The notes: generated from the sequence alone by a model not told the origin. Shown: positions 47,366-61,272, counted from the first letter of the stretch. The stretch: DNA of 64,000 bases from Clostridiaceae bacterium (GCA_012838795.1 DUOO01000003.1:1-64000), one strand, 5' to 3'. Program-made: numbers and translations.

Positions 47366-48415
47366 ATGCTTAAAAAGAATAATCAAAAGTATATGTTTAA
47401 TAAAAGCAACACTAAACTCCGAGAAGAAAAAGGCAGTATAGTTTTTGAAGCAGCTATCATTATGCCTTTAATGATTTTCATCTGTTATTTTATGTTGAGT
47501 GTGATACTTACAGCGCAACATGAAATCCTTATGCGTTATGCTCTGGATCAAACAGCAAAAGAATTATCGTTATTAATTCCGTTGGCGGAAGGGATATATT
47601 CAGAAATTGATCACAGTACAATTGATGAATTAATCAACTCAATTATTCCGGAATCTGCTTTTGAATTCAGACAAGCAGCAGGCGATTTAGCCGGTTCGAT
47701 ATTTCTGCAAAACTTTTTACAAGCACGTATTGAAAAATGGCTGATTGACGGTGCGGATCGATTAGGAGTTAAAATTCCGTCTGATTACAGACAAATAATT
47801 TTGACTTCAATTTCTGATCACAGTTTGCAATTAAAGTTGATATTTCATATTAAAACTCCTTGGACAACCACTGAAAGAAGCACAGTCAGTTACGTTCCGG
47901 TCTGGACAAAATATGACAGTAAGTATCAAATAAAAAATGAGAAAATCAATGAAGATGAAGCAGCGGACAACATTTGGTCAGAACATAACTTCACTCGAGG
48001 AAAATATTTCAGAGAATTGTATAACGCTAATTTACCTTTCAATTATCCGACTATTTGTCGTTATCAAGCAGGAGAGATTTTGGCAGTAAGAAGTCTTGAT
48101 TTAACTGCTCCGAGTTACAATTCAGCTGAAACGGTAAAGTTGCAGATCGAACAAGAGATCAACAATTTGGCTAACTTTTCAGGTTCGGAGCGTGATACCG
48201 GGTTATCTGTCGGCAAAATAACTTCAGATGACATTTCTGCAAGGAAATTGATAGTTGTTATACCGGGTAACTCAGATTATGATTTAAACTCTCAATTGTT
48301 TAACAACATTGAAACATTTGCTTCAAATTCTGATGTTAATATCCAAATTGATATCAGAGGCAATAGCTATCGCTATTTACCAAAATCGGAGTCAGATAAT
48401 TCTGATGAAAAATGA
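47366..48415 (+). CDS. TadE-like pseudopilin-domain protein
   Basis: A 349-residue protein with REEKGSIVFEAAIIMPLMIF, the TadE-like processing and membrane segment with the conserved Glu, then a long extracytoplasmic region. It forms the end of a three-gene minor-pilin-like set. No Tad ATPase, platform protein or prepilin peptidase is in the window. Confidence 0.7.
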   Translation: MLKKNNQKYMFNKSNTKLREEKGSIVFEAAIIMPLMIFICYFMLSVILTAQHEILMRYALDQTAKELSLLIPLAEGIYSEIDHSTIDELINSIIPESAFEFRQAAGDLAGSIFLQNFLQARIEKWLIDGADRLGVKIPSDYRQIILTSISDHSLQLKLIFHIKTPWTTTERSTVSYVPVWTKYDSKYQIKNEKINEDEAADNIWSEHNFTRGKYFRELYNANLPFNYPTICRYQAGEILAVRSLDLTAPSYNSAETVKLQIEQEINNLANFSGSERDTGLSVGKITSDDISARKLIVVIPGNSDYDLNSQLFNNIETFASNSDVNIQIDIRGNSYRYLPKSESDNSDEK

Positions 48416-48572
48416 TATTGAGCAAGTTGTTATATTAAATTGCTTAAAAAAAGCTGATAAGCTATCATTTAATATGGTTTTGACTAAAATTAATAAATAT
48501 AACCAAGGAATCAGAACTGACAAGTTAAGTGAAACGAACAAATAAATCATGGATATAGGAAGACACTAATAT

Positions 48573-51413
<2,841 letters not shown>

Positions 51414-51471
51414 TAATCATTCAATAACAGCAACTTGATTTTTAATTTAATAAAGTTGAAAAAACAGTTTG

Positions 51472-53523
51472 TCAATACAGCTTAACGACAAAAGTTTCAT
51501 AAGGACGGAGTTCACTGTTTTTAATAAAGTCTTGCTGATTGCGATCAGGATAGTTGGAAATCAGAATCGTGTGATCGAGAGATTCCGGAACTTTAATATT
51601 GTAATCTTCGGCTAACCTTATCAAGTGCACAGCATTGAAACCGATCACGTTCAATATTTCATCAGTCAAATTGGCTTCAACATAAAACGCATGATAGTCA
51701 TCGTACCGAAAATAACGCAGGATACTGGTGTTATGTTTGCTGAGTATTTCCAGTTTACCGTAAACTAAAGTGGCATAATGAGTACGTAAAGATGCTAATG
51801 CACGATAATAATTGAGAATAGAATGTGAATCATTCCCTTGTTCGGCTGCACTCATTTTCGGATCGGCAAAACAGTCAATCCAGGTTGTTTTGTTTTGTGA
51901 AAAATCTCCGTTTAGGTATTCATTGTCCCATGCTATCGGTACTCTGGCATGATCACGACTCCCGCGAATAATACGATCAAGTGATCTGGAATCTTCTGCA
52001 AAATTTAATTGTTCATTTAATTTTTCATATCGCAATTGACTTTCAATATCTCTGATTTGATTAATACTATGGAATGGTGCATTAATTTGACCTAATTCTT
52101 GTCCCTGATATAACATGATCGTACCCTTACCCGTTAATTGTAAAGTTGCGATCAGTTTAGCGATTTGATTACGGTAAAGATTATGATTTTGCATTCTGCT
52201 GACAATTCTGGGATGATTGGGATCTTCGCAGAACAATACCGGCCAAAATGAATTATCTGCCGATAACTGCATTTTTAACCAAACATTGCTCAGATAGTAG
52301 AGCGATAAATAGTTTGATTGAAAACGACGCTGTCCGGGCTCTTCAAATTGATTATAGTTCAATCCGAGATCACTGCGTTTTGTAGCATCACCGCTGATCA
52401 GACAGGTATAGTTGCCATGCATTCTAAGACAATCGGCAATGATTAAAAAGTCAGGTGAATGTTGTTTAAGAGCGAGATAGATTTCGTTTAACCAATCCAA
52501 CAATTTGAACTGATAGATATAGTTTTCAATCCCGGAAACACCTGTTAAGACTGCCAAGGACTTACTGCCTTCGGGATAGGCTTCATTTTTGGCAATGAGT
52601 GAAGCCGATTCAAGAAACAGACCGTCGATACCAAAATTCTTCCAATAAGTCATAACCTTTATCATTTCTCTTCGAACAAAATCCATATCCCAGTTCAAGT
52701 CTAGTTGCTTAGAACTCTTAAGATGCAAATAATAATATTTTGTGGAGCGTTGATAGAGCCATGCTGAATCACCATAGAAAGATTGCCAATTGTTCGGTCC
52801 GTCATTTACTATATAATAATTTTTATTTTTTGCAATTTGATTCCTTTGGTTATCATCATGTTTATTTTCCAAAGTTCTTTCTGAGATACTGTCAAAATTC
52901 TCCTTAGACATTTCAAACCAAGCATGTTGATCGGAAGTTTGGCTTAACGGAAGAGTAAGAATTATTCTTAAGTTGTTTTGGTGGCAAAGTGCAATCAATT
53001 CTTTAAGATCTTTTTTCGATCCGAACAAGGGATTGATCTCATAAAAATCTTTGATATCGTAGCCTGCATCATACATCGGTGAATCGAAAATCGGACTTAA
53101 TAAAATCGTATCGACATTTAAAGACAATATATACTCGAATCGTTCAATAATTCCCTGAAGATCTCCGATTCCGTCATGATTGGCATCTTGAAAGCTGGGT
53201 ACAAAAATCTGATAAATAATGCTGCTTTTCCACCAGTTATGACTGAAAGAAATTTTATCAGGATAGACTTCTTGACGCATCTCATATTGATTGAGTTTTT
53301 CAATGATCCAGTTTGCGATTCGGCGGTCGAACATTATTCGAGTGAACCGCTGAATAATTGTGTAAGATTTCAATTTTATTGAACGCAAATAAAACTTGTT
53401 GAAATCCTCAATAGTTTTACCTGAATAATAAGCGATAAAAGTTAAGAGCTCATAACCGATAACTGATTCCAGCACATCTCCCAATGTCGAGTTTATTGTC
53501 CATTTCTCTCTTCTTTGCTCCAT
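51472..53523 (-). CDS. GH13 alpha-glucosidase-like protein with lost catalytic residues
   Basis: A 683-residue relative of oligo-1,6-glucosidase (GH13), start at 53523 with GAGG upstream. The scaffold is kept: WWKSSIIYQI, DANHDGIGDLQGII, TSDQHAWF, GIDGLF, HPRIVSR. All catalytic positions are changed: region I DLVVNH reads TLPLSQ (about 190-195), region II GFRMD reads GLFLE (Arg to Phe about 303, nucleophile Asp to Glu about 305), region III GEM reads ADC (acid Glu to Asp about 364), region IV NHDQPR reads DPNHPR (Asp to Asn about 436). About 95 N-terminal residues are an extra domain of unknown type. Probably a pseudoenzyme retained for binding or regulation. Confidence 0.8.
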   Translation of the reverse strand: MEQRREKWTINSTLGDVLESVIGYELLTFIAYYSGKTIEDFNKFYLRSIKLKSYTIIQRFTRIMFDRRIANWIIEKLNQYEMRQEVYPDKISFSHNWWKSSIIYQIFVPSFQDANHDGIGDLQGIIERFEYILSLNVDTILLSPIFDSPMYDAGYDIKDFYEINPLFGSKKDLKELIALCHQNNLRIILTLPLSQTSDQHAWFEMSKENFDSISERTLENKHDDNQRNQIAKNKNYYIVNDGPNNWQSFYGDSAWLYQRSTKYYYLHLKSSKQLDLNWDMDFVRREMIKVMTYWKNFGIDGLFLESASLIAKNEAYPEGSKSLAVLTGVSGIENYIYQFKLLDWLNEIYLALKQHSPDFLIIADCLRMHGNYTCLISGDATKRSDLGLNYNQFEEPGQRRFQSNYLSLYYLSNVWLKMQLSADNSFWPVLFCEDPNHPRIVSRMQNHNLYRNQIAKLIATLQLTGKGTIMLYQGQELGQINAPFHSINQIRDIESQLRYEKLNEQLNFAEDSRSLDRIIRGSRDHARVPIAWDNEYLNGDFSQNKTTWIDCFADPKMSAAEQGNDSHSILNYYRALASLRTHYATLVYGKLEILSKHNTSILRYFRYDDYHAFYVEANLTDEILNVIGFNAVHLIRLAEDYNIKVPESLDHTILISNYPDRNQQDFIKNSELRPYETFVVKLY

Positions 53524-53553
53524 ACACACCTCAATCTTGCAAGTTCTATAAAA

Positions 53554-53581
53554 AAGCCGTACCTATATTTTGGTACGGCTT
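53554..53581 (-). terminator. Rho-independent terminator of transketolase gene
   Basis: On the minus strand AAGCCGTACC, an 8-nt loop, GGTACGGCTT, then TTTTATA: a perfect 10-bp stem with a T run. It lies just past the transketolase stop and before the GH13-like gene. Confidence 0.85.
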
Positions 53582-53605
53582 GGCTGATTAATCAAGTAAT
53601 ATATT

Positions 53606-55588
53606 TTAGAGCAATTCATTTGCTGCATCTAAAACAGCTTGTTTATTAATACCGAATTCTTCAAATAGAATATTGGCAGGTGCAGATGATCCGAAATGAT
53701 CAATACCGATAACTTTTCCGTTTGAACCGACTAAACGATACCAAGGCATTGTTGCACCGGCTTCAATGGAGATTCTTTTGGTTACTGCAGCAGGCAGCAC
53801 TTTTTCTTGATATGCAGCGTCTTGTTCCAAAAATGCATCCATACATGGAATCGAAACCAAACGAACTTTTTTACCTTGTTCGGTTAATTCTTGTTGTGCT
53901 TCCAGAGCCGGTCTGACTTCTGAACCGCTTGCCATAATAATTAATTCAGGGGTACCTTCACAATCTTGGAAAATATAGCCTCCTTTGATTGCATCTTTAC
54001 CGGACTGTTCATAAGTTGGCAGATTCTGTCTGGTCAGAGCAAGGAAAGTTGGTTTTTTCTCTTTTAAATTGAAAAGATAGGCAGCAGCAGTTTCTGTACC
54101 GTCTGCGGGTCGGAATACATAAGTATTGGGAGTTGCCCGCAACATGCTGAGTTGTTCAATCGGCTGATGAGTAGGACCGTCTTCACCGACACCGATACTA
54201 TCATGAGTCAGAATAAAGAGTGACGGTACATTCATGATCGAAGACAGACGGAATGCAGCTTTCATATAATCGGCAAAGACAAAGAAAGTTGCACCGAAAG
54301 CATGAACACCGCCATGTAAATTCATACCGTTAACGATACAAGCCATAGCGAACTCACGAATTCCATAATGAATATTACGTCCGCTGTAATTTTCAGCTGA
54401 AAAATAACCTAAACCCGGCATATTGGTATTATTTGAAGGTGCCAGGTCAGCCGAACCGCCAATTAATCCCGGTACATGTTTAGCGACAACATTCAAGACA
54501 CTGCCGCTGGTTTTTCTGGTAGCTTGTTCACCTGAGAAAGCCCAAAGAGCAGGATCATTTTCCAGGCTGTCCAGATCAGGTTCTAAACATTCAGCAAATT
54601 CTTCAGCCAATTCCGGATTAGCTTCTTGCCATGCGGCAAAAGTTTCATCCCAAATTTTTTCATCTTCGGCCAATCTTGTTTGAACATCAGTTAAATAATC
54701 TTTTAATGCTTGTGGAATTTCAAATGCCGGCAAATTGGTATCCCAACCCAAATATTCTTTAGTTTTCAGAATGTTTTCATTGCCTAAAGGACTGCCGTGT
54801 GTGGATTCGCTGCCAACTAAAGGAGAACCATAGCCGATTTCACTGTGTAAAATAATCATTGAAGGTTGTTCTTTATTGGCTTTTGCTTCTTCAATCGCTT
54901 CAGCGATTGCATCGGTATCGTTAGCATCTGATACAGACAATACTTGCCAACCGTATGCTTTGTAACGAGCTGCCACATCTTCGGTGAAGGCCAAATCGGT
55001 CGAACCCTCAATTGTAATTTTGTTACGGTCATAGAATAGAATTAACTTATCTAATTTTAAGTGTCCGGCTAGTGAAGATGCTTCTCCGCTGACTCCTTCC
55101 ATCAGACAACCGTCACCGGACAATACATAGGTATAATGGTCGACGATTTTATGTTCATCGGTATTAAAACGTTCTGCCAAATGAGCTTCCGCCATTGCGA
55201 AACCTACAGCTGAGGCAATGCCTTGACCCAAAGGACCGGTGGTCATTTCAACACCTTCAGTGTCCAAGTATTCCGGATGTCCGGGAGTTTTACTTCCCCA
55301 TTGTCTGAATTGTGCAAGGTCTTCAGCAGTTAAACCGTAACCGAACAGATGTAATAATGAATAGATTAACATTGATGCATGACCCGCACTTAAGATAAAG
55401 CGGTCTCGGTTAAACCAATCCGGATTGTTCGGATTATGTTTCATATGATTCGCCCATAATTCAAAGGCTACCGGAGCTGCTCCCAAAGGCATTCCCGGAT
55501 GTCCGGAATTTGCTTTTTGAATAGCGTCGATAGACAATACACGCAGGGCATTTATCCCCAGTAGATCCATTTGCATTTTATTTTTCAT
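53606..55588 (-). CDS. tkt: Transketolase
   Basis: A 660-residue thiamine-diphosphate enzyme of the non-oxidative pentose phosphate pathway, which yields ribose 5-phosphate for the PRPP synthetases. It has [11 protein letters not shown], the ThDP site [13 protein letters not shown] with [11 protein letters not shown], and [26 protein letters not shown] precedes the ATG. It ends at a strong terminator, separate from the GH13-like gene. Confidence 0.96.
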   Translation of the reverse strand: MKNKMQMDLLGINALRVLSIDAIQKANSGHPGMPLGAAPVAFELWANHMKHNPNNPDWFNRDRFILSAGHASMLIYSLLHLFGYGLTAEDLAQFRQWGSKTPGHPEYLDTEGVEMTTGPLGQGIASAVGFAMAEAHLAERFNTDEHKIVDHYTYVLSGDGCLMEGVSGEASSLAGHLKLDKLILFYDRNKITIEGSTDLAFTEDVAARYKAYGWQVLSVSDANDTDAIAEAIEEAKANKEQPSMIILHSEIGYGSPLVGSESTHGSPLGNENILKTKEYLGWDTNLPAFEIPQALKDYLTDVQTRLAEDEKIWDETFAAWQEANPELAEEFAECLEPDLDSLENDPALWAFSGEQATRKTSGSVLNVVAKHVPGLIGGSADLAPSNNTNMPGLGYFSAENYSGRNIHYGIREFAMACIVNGMNLHGGVHAFGATFFVFADYMKAAFRLSSIMNVPSLFILTHDSIGVGEDGPTHQPIEQLSMLRATPNTYVFRPADGTETAAAYLFNLKEKKPTFLALTRQNLPTYEQSGKDAIKGGYIFQDCEGTPELIIMASGSEVRPALEAQQELTEQGKKVRLVSIPCMDAFLEQDAAYQEKVLPAAVTKRISIEAGATMPWYRLVGSNGKVIGIDHFGSSAPANILFEEFGINKQAVLDAANELL

Positions 55589-55951
55589 TTGTACCTCCGT
55601 AAAATAATATATATATTCCTAAATAACGTTGTTATTTTAGTTTGCTTATTAGATCTTTCGTTACCGATATTAATTTTGATTTTTCTTTAAATAGCTTGTT
55701 CTTCGATTTGTTTTTTGCTTGTTTTTTATTATATAAATACAAAACCATATAGTGTGTATAAAAATATAAACCATACATAATTATTGTAGCATAAATAATT
55801 CGATAATAAATTCTAATATATATTCAAATTTCCTGTCTTGAAGTTACGTTTGACCTAAGTTCTTTTAAGATATAAAACAGATTTGTTTTTATATGATAAA
55901 ATATATCAAAGAATTTTTTGTTGGTATAACTGAAAAATAACAATATTAAGT
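55589..55951. promoter_or_regulatory. Divergent intergenic region between tkt and yhaO-like genes
   Basis: About 360 AT-rich bases with no gene. A candidate plus-strand promoter is TTGACC (55850-55855) and TATAAA (55871-55876), spaced 15 bp, slightly short. The tkt promoter must also lie here but is not clear. Confidence 0.35.
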
Positions 55952-57163
55952 ATGAAGAGAAATATAAGAGTTTTACATACAGCTGATTTGCATCTCGGAT
56001 CTCCTTTCGTTTATTTAGACTCTGCTAAGCAAAGAGCAATGCGTTTAGAACAAGAGAAGGTTTTTTTTGAGATAATAAATATTTGTCGCAAAGAAAATGT
56101 AGATTTTTTGACAATCGGAGGTGACTTGTTTGATTCAATAAGTCCGGATAAGGAGTTGCTGGAGAGAGTTTATCAAGGTTTTTCGGCTATTTCCCAAGTT
56201 GAAATTATTATTAATCCGGGCAACCATGATTATTGGCATCAAGCCGGTTTATGGCAGTTTTTTTTCGATTTGCAACATGTGCATATTTTTGAACCGCAAA
56301 CTGAGTTTTTTGAATTTACAGATCGAAAAATCAGATTTTACGGTAAACCGTTTATCAGTCAGTCAAGCCCTCAGCCTTTATGGCAAGAAATAGATTTATT
56401 CTTAGACTCGACATGTTTTAATGTTCTGCTTCAACATGGGGATTTGCAGTGTCCCAATTCGAAATCCAACTACAATCCTTTGAATTATTCTTGGCTTGAT
56501 CGTTGTGGTTTTGACTTGGTTTTACTTGGCCATATTCATAAGTCGGATAAAGAAGTATTGACCGAAAAAGGTATTCCATGTCTGTATAGCGGATGTCCTT
56601 GCGGCAGAGGATTTGATGAAGACGGCAGCAAAGGTGTTTTTCTGATTGAGCTGATAGAAGGTATCGAAATGGGTCAGATCAGCTTTGTTCCACTTGCAGG
56701 ACCTAAATTTTTTAAGATTCGTATAGATTTAAGTCCGATTATTTTTGATACCCAATTAGAATTACAAGATAAAATTCTTATAGCTTTGGAAAAACGCATT
56801 GCAGCCTATCGCATCAGGTCAAATTATGATTGTTGTCAACTCAAATTAGATGGCTTTATATCACAAAAAGTAAATCGCGAGTTGCTTTTAACAAAATTGC
56901 AGGAAATATTCTTTTATGTTGAGCTGAGAGATGAAACTAAAATGAAAATCGATTTTACCGGTTTGATTGAAGAACATTCACTGCGAGGCGATGTCACTCG
57001 CTATGCGAAACAACTTGCTGCCGAACCTGATTTATTAAACAAAGTATTAGAGGATCTGGGTTTAAGGAATCTGAATGCTGAACAGGCAAAACAGGTGATT
57101 GAGCAAGGCTACTTTTTTACGATGCAGGCAGCGGAACAGGATTTGGATATTTATGAAAATTGA
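55952..57163 (+). CDS. Metallophosphatase of the SbcD/YhaO type
   Basis: A 403-residue Mre11/SbcD-like DNA repair nuclease. The phosphoesterase motifs are DLHLGS, GGDLFD, GNHDYW, LQHGD and GHIHK. The C-terminal region of about 150 residues is the capping domain. Its last 11 bases overlap the next gene, which encodes a Rad50-like ATPase, as in yhaO-yhaN. Confidence 0.9.
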   Translation: MKRNIRVLHTADLHLGSPFVYLDSAKQRAMRLEQEKVFFEIINICRKENVDFLTIGGDLFDSISPDKELLERVYQGFSAISQVEIIINPGNHDYWHQAGLWQFFFDLQHVHIFEPQTEFFEFTDRKIRFYGKPFISQSSPQPLWQEIDLFLDSTCFNVLLQHGDLQCPNSKSNYNPLNYSWLDRCGFDLVLLGHIHKSDKEVLTEKGIPCLYSGCPCGRGFDEDGSKGVFLIELIEGIEMGQISFVPLAGPKFFKIRIDLSPIIFDTQLELQDKILIALEKRIAAYRIRSNYDCCQLKLDGFISQKVNRELLLTKLQEIFFYVELRDETKMKIDFTGLIEEHSLRGDVTRYAKQLAAEPDLLNKVLEDLGLRNLNAEQAKQVIEQGYFFTMQAAEQDLDIYEN

Positions 57164-59495
57164 TCGAATACATATTGAAGCATTTGGTGGTTTAGAAAAC
57201 GTTGAAATCAATTTTAAACCTGAAATGCAGATTGTTTATGGAATGAATGAGAGTGGTAAGACGACTATTCAGAATTTCATTAAAGCCATGTTTTACGGCT
57301 TCGGGAAAATCGGTCATTCTGTTGAAACCAATGCCCGTAAAAAATATAAACCATGGTCAGGCAAAACGATGGGTGGTTATATTGTTTTTAGTTATCATGG
57401 CATAACTTATCGTTTAGCGAAAAGATTTGCAGAACGTAAATCTCAGGATGAAACTTGGCTTTCGCTTGAAGCGAGCGGTGAACCGGTCAATTTAAAAAAT
57501 CCGGAACAACCCGGGCAGGAACTGTTTCAAATTTCGGAAATAGAATTTTTAAACACGGTCTTTGTAGAAAATCCCGGTGTCGATTCGGAAAACCTATCTG
57601 AACTTGATCCGAAAATTAATCGCAAGGTCGGCTTGTCAGAATATGATTGGTCTTATGAAGAGATTAATGCCAGGTTGGAAAAAGCTCGAAAATATTATAA
57701 ACCGGATCGAGGTAATGAAGGATATTTAGCCGGAATTGAACAGAAAATTGCTGACTTGAATTTAAATTTGGAACAAGCTTTGAACAGAGATCAGCAGGTC
57801 GCCGATCTTAATAAAAATATTGAAGTTATCGAAACAGAGCTGATTGAGCTAGCTGATAGAGAATATTCATTACTTCTTCAAAATCAACAACATCAAAAAT
57901 TGAAATTGGCGGAACGCTTTGAAAAATATCAAAAACTCCAAGAATCGTTAGACCGATATATGGATTCTGCAGCTAATGTGTCTGAAGGTGTTTTACGCAA
58001 TAAACTGATTTCTGCAAAAGAATTAACCGAAATTGCCAATCAACGACAACTGACGATGCAAGCCTTGAGTGAATACGAAATTAGGTTCAATATAGCTGAA
58101 CAGAGATTTCTTGAACAAGAAAATTATCATAATGAAGCAAAACGAACTGTTTCTGAAATTGTTGCAGAAAGAAGTCGTTTACAATATTTACAACAGAAAT
58201 CGGCAGAACATAAGCCGCAAACGTTTAGCAAACCGAAGATTTCATATGCATCCTTTATTCCTTTGGTGATAGCAGAAATTTTCTGTTTAATCGGTGGTTT
58301 GATTTTTCGTGCAACCAAACCGGTCTTGTCAGGATTTCTGATTGTTTTGGCAGTTTTATTACCGTTTATCATGGTATTTATTTATTATTTTTTGCAACGC
58401 AAACATGACTATATGATGAAACAATATCATGAAAAAATCCGTAAGCATGAAATTCGCACTTTGAAAATTGAAAACGGTTTGCAAAAACTGGAGTGGCAAC
58501 TTGAGCAAATAGATCAGCGGATTAAACAGCTGAATGGAGATCAGAAGAAGGCGGCAGAAGCGGCAGAATATGCTGAACAGCAATATCAGAAAGAATTTAA
58601 CAAGCTCAAATATTTGATTAAACCATACTTTCTGGAATTGCCGGATGATGATCAGCTTGATCTTGCGATTCAAAGTTTACGTGAACAAACCGTTAACAGT
58701 ATTCAGAATGAAGAAGAGATCAAACGGACTAAAGAGCAGATGAACGAATTGAAAGGTTCATATGATACGGCACAATTTTATCAAGCATATCAAGATGCCC
58801 AAAATTGGCTGATCGAAAAACAGTCAGAATTGCGGACATTTCCGGAATTTTCAGAAAAATATATTGACTCGCAATTAGCCGGAATTCAAGAAAGTCGAAT
58901 AATTCTGCGTGAAAAATTAGCTACAGAGAAGACAAAGCTAAATCATTTGATCCGGAATCAAATAAACACGATAGAATTAGAAGCTGAGCTTAACAGATTA
59001 ATTACAGTGCATCAAAAAGCGGAACAAAATTATGCCGCATTGTTAATGTCACTTCATCTTTTGCACCATAGTAAAGCTAAATTCGATGAGGATGTGCGGC
59101 CTGTGCTCAATCAAAAAGCGGCCGAATATTTGTCTGCAATGACCGGATCACAATATCAAGAATTAAAAATAGATCAAGATTACGTTGTACGTTTACAACC
59201 TGAAACTGATAACAATGTGCATTATTACGAACAAGCTTTTTATAGTGCCGGTTTGAACGATCAAATTAACTTGGCCTTGCGTTTAGCCTTAACTGAATTA
59301 TTACAGGATATGAGCGAGAGCATTCCGCTGATTCTGGATGATCCGTTTATACAGTTAGATCAAAATCGTGCGACATTATCTCTTGAATTGCTGCTGAATT
59401 TGAGTAAAAGTCAAAAAAGACAGATTATTTTGTTTACCAGTCAAAAATCATTGGTGAATTTAGCCGATGGAACGATTGAATTGATCAATTTGTGA
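57153..59495 (+). CDS. Rad50/YhaN-like AAA ATPase
   Basis: A 780-residue SMC-like ATPase. Walker A GMNESGKTTIQNF is near residue 35 and Walker B PLILDDPFIQLD near the end. Long coiled coils flank two hydrophobic segments around residues 365-415, which likely span or touch the membrane as in YhaN. Start placed at 57153, inside the yhaO-like stop overlap. It would form a nuclease complex with the preceding protein in DNA end processing; the biological role in Firmicutes is poorly known. Confidence 0.88.
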   Translation: MKIDRIHIEAFGGLENVEINFKPEMQIVYGMNESGKTTIQNFIKAMFYGFGKIGHSVETNARKKYKPWSGKTMGGYIVFSYHGITYRLAKRFAERKSQDETWLSLEASGEPVNLKNPEQPGQELFQISEIEFLNTVFVENPGVDSENLSELDPKINRKVGLSEYDWSYEEINARLEKARKYYKPDRGNEGYLAGIEQKIADLNLNLEQALNRDQQVADLNKNIEVIETELIELADREYSLLLQNQQHQKLKLAERFEKYQKLQESLDRYMDSAANVSEGVLRNKLISAKELTEIANQRQLTMQALSEYEIRFNIAEQRFLEQENYHNEAKRTVSEIVAERSRLQYLQQKSAEHKPQTFSKPKISYASFIPLVIAEIFCLIGGLIFRATKPVLSGFLIVLAVLLPFIMVFIYYFLQRKHDYMMKQYHEKIRKHEIRTLKIENGLQKLEWQLEQIDQRIKQLNGDQKKAAEAAEYAEQQYQKEFNKLKYLIKPYFLELPDDDQLDLAIQSLREQTVNSIQNEEEIKRTKEQMNELKGSYDTAQFYQAYQDAQNWLIEKQSELRTFPEFSEKYIDSQLAGIQESRIILREKLATEKTKLNHLIRNQINTIELEAELNRLITVHQKAEQNYAALLMSLHLLHHSKAKFDEDVRPVLNQKAAEYLSAMTGSQYQELKIDQDYVVRLQPETDNNVHYYEQAFYSAGLNDQINLALRLALTELLQDMSESIPLILDDPFIQLDQNRATLSLELLLNLSKSQKRQIILFTSQKSLVNLADGTIELINL

Positions 59496-59692
59496 GATTA
59501 TCCAGGAATTTTTGGTAATTTTGCCACTAATTTGCTGTTTGTCGGATTTATATGTTGAGCAAGCAACTTGTCAAGGATATCTATATTTGATATATTTCAA
59601 TCATTCATTCAAAAGAATAAACAGATTGATCTTTTGAAAATAAAAAGTGTAGCAGGCATAAAAAGCCACATATTTAAGGAGGACAGGTCCAA

Positions 59693-61123
59693 GTGGACGT
59701 AAGTCATTGTTGTACTTTAGTACAGCATTCTATTATCAATGCAAATTCTGTCAGCAATTCAAATTCAATAAAAGTTATTTTAATTAATCTAATTGTTATT
59801 TTTCTTTTGATTTTAGTCAACGGTTTTTTTGCCGCTTCCGAAATGGCAGTAGTCAGACTGAACGAAACTAAACTGCGTGCTAAAGCGGAAGACGGGGATC
59901 CTGTTGCTAAAAAATTACTTCATTTTTTAAAGAATCAAAGTAGTTTTCTGGCCACAGTTCAAGTTGGTGTTACTTTTGCCGGATTTTTATCCGCAGCTTT
60001 CGGTGCAAGTCAAATTACACCTATTATTTATAATTGGTTTGATCCAAACCATTCCAGAGGATATTTGGAACCGATTCTGACAATAGGGATTACAATAATT
60101 ATTTCTTATTTTTCTTTGGTTTTAGGTGAATTGGTACCGAAACAAATCGGTATGCGAGATCCTGAAAAGTATGCGAATAGATTCTTTGTGCTTTTACGAA
60201 TCTGGGAAATATTAGTTAATCCCTTCGCGAAATTCCTCAATGCATCAGCAAAGGTTGTCTGTCGCATTATAGGGATTGACCCAAGTAAAAATGAAATTGA
60301 AGTTACCGAAGAAGAAATACTTTTCATGGCGCGGGCAGGCGACAAAAGCGGCGGAATTGATAGTGATGAAGCTAAAATGATCTATAACGTTTTTGATTTG
60401 GATGATACCGAAGTTTCGGAAATTATGACTCCGCGTACTGCTATGGTTACTTTGCCCGCAGACTCAACATATAAAGAAGTTATTTTTGTTGCTGCTCATG
60501 AGCGATATAGCCGGATTCCGGTTTATGAAGAAAGCGTTGATGATATCATCGGAATTCTTCATATCAAAGATTTATTGCGGATAACCGAGAATCAAATAGA
60601 AAATTTTGATTTGCGCAAATATTTGCGTGAAGCTTATTTTGTACCTGAAGGTAAATCGATCAATGTCCTATTTCGGGAGATGCAAAAACAGAATATATCC
60701 CTGGCGATTGTAATTGACGAATATGGCGGAACGGACGGCTTAATTGCGATCGAAGATATTCTGGAAGAAATCGTCGGAGATATTGCTGATGAATATGACG
60801 GAGCTGATCAAAGTGTTGTAAAAAACCCGGATGGCAGTTATATTTTGGACGGTTTGCTTTCACCGGAAGAAGTTGTCGAAAGAGTACCGGAAGTATCAGA
60901 ACTGGATGAAGATGACAGTTTCGATTATGATACTTTGGCAGGCTTAGTACTCAATAGATTGGAACGTATCCCGGAACCTTTTGAAAATCCATCGGTTATT
61001 GTAGATCGATTTAAGTTTACAGTGCTTGAAATGGATGATAAGAGAATTGCTCGAATCAAACTTGAGTTTTTGGATGATAAGCAAGGAGCTCAGGAGTCAG
61101 AAGAAGAAAATAATAAGACCTAA
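59693..61123 (+). CDS. CNNM/CorC-family hemolysin-like transporter
   Basis: A 476-residue membrane protein: DUF21/CNNM helices (about 25-200), a CBS pair (about 225-345) and a C-terminal CorC_HlyC domain. The family exports or controls Mg2+ and other divalent cations; hemolysin labels are historical. The start is GTG after AGGAGG. It precedes the Ca2+-ATPase, suggesting a divalent-cation pair (inference). Confidence 0.88.
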   Translation: MDVSHCCTLVQHSIINANSVSNSNSIKVILINLIVIFLLILVNGFFAASEMAVVRLNETKLRAKAEDGDPVAKKLLHFLKNQSSFLATVQVGVTFAGFLSAAFGASQITPIIYNWFDPNHSRGYLEPILTIGITIIISYFSLVLGELVPKQIGMRDPEKYANRFFVLLRIWEILVNPFAKFLNASAKVVCRIIGIDPSKNEIEVTEEEILFMARAGDKSGGIDSDEAKMIYNVFDLDDTEVSEIMTPRTAMVTLPADSTYKEVIFVAAHERYSRIPVYEESVDDIIGILHIKDLLRITENQIENFDLRKYLREAYFVPEGKSINVLFREMQKQNISLAIVIDEYGGTDGLIAIEDILEEIVGDIADEYDGADQSVVKNPDGSYILDGLLSPEEVVERVPEVSELDEDDSFDYDTLAGLVLNRLERIPEPFENPSVIVDRFKFTVLEMDDKRIARIKLEFLDDKQGAQESEEENNKT

Positions 61124-61215
61124 AAATAAAAAGATAAATTCTAAAAAGATCAAACTGAAAACAACAAGATTAATTGCAGAAAAAATGTAACAAAGCAAAT
61201 GAAATGTAACAAAAT

Positions 61216-61272
61216 ATATGTTGATTAAAACGATAATTAGGAGTAAGGTGTTCATTATTTTAATCAACATAT
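61216..61272 (+). promoter_or_regulatory. 15-bp inverted repeat upstream of the P-type ATPase
   Basis: ATATGTTGATTAAAA (61216-61230) and TTTTAATCAACATAT (61258-61272) are exact complements around 27 nt; ATGTAACAAA occurs twice just upstream (near 61187 and 61204). It may be an operator or a leader hairpin controlling the ATPase. Confidence 0.5.

Noticed and set aside
48402..48545. Short frame (46 codons) overlapping the end of the TadE-like gene
   Set aside because: No convincing RBS and no recognisable protein pattern; probably chance.
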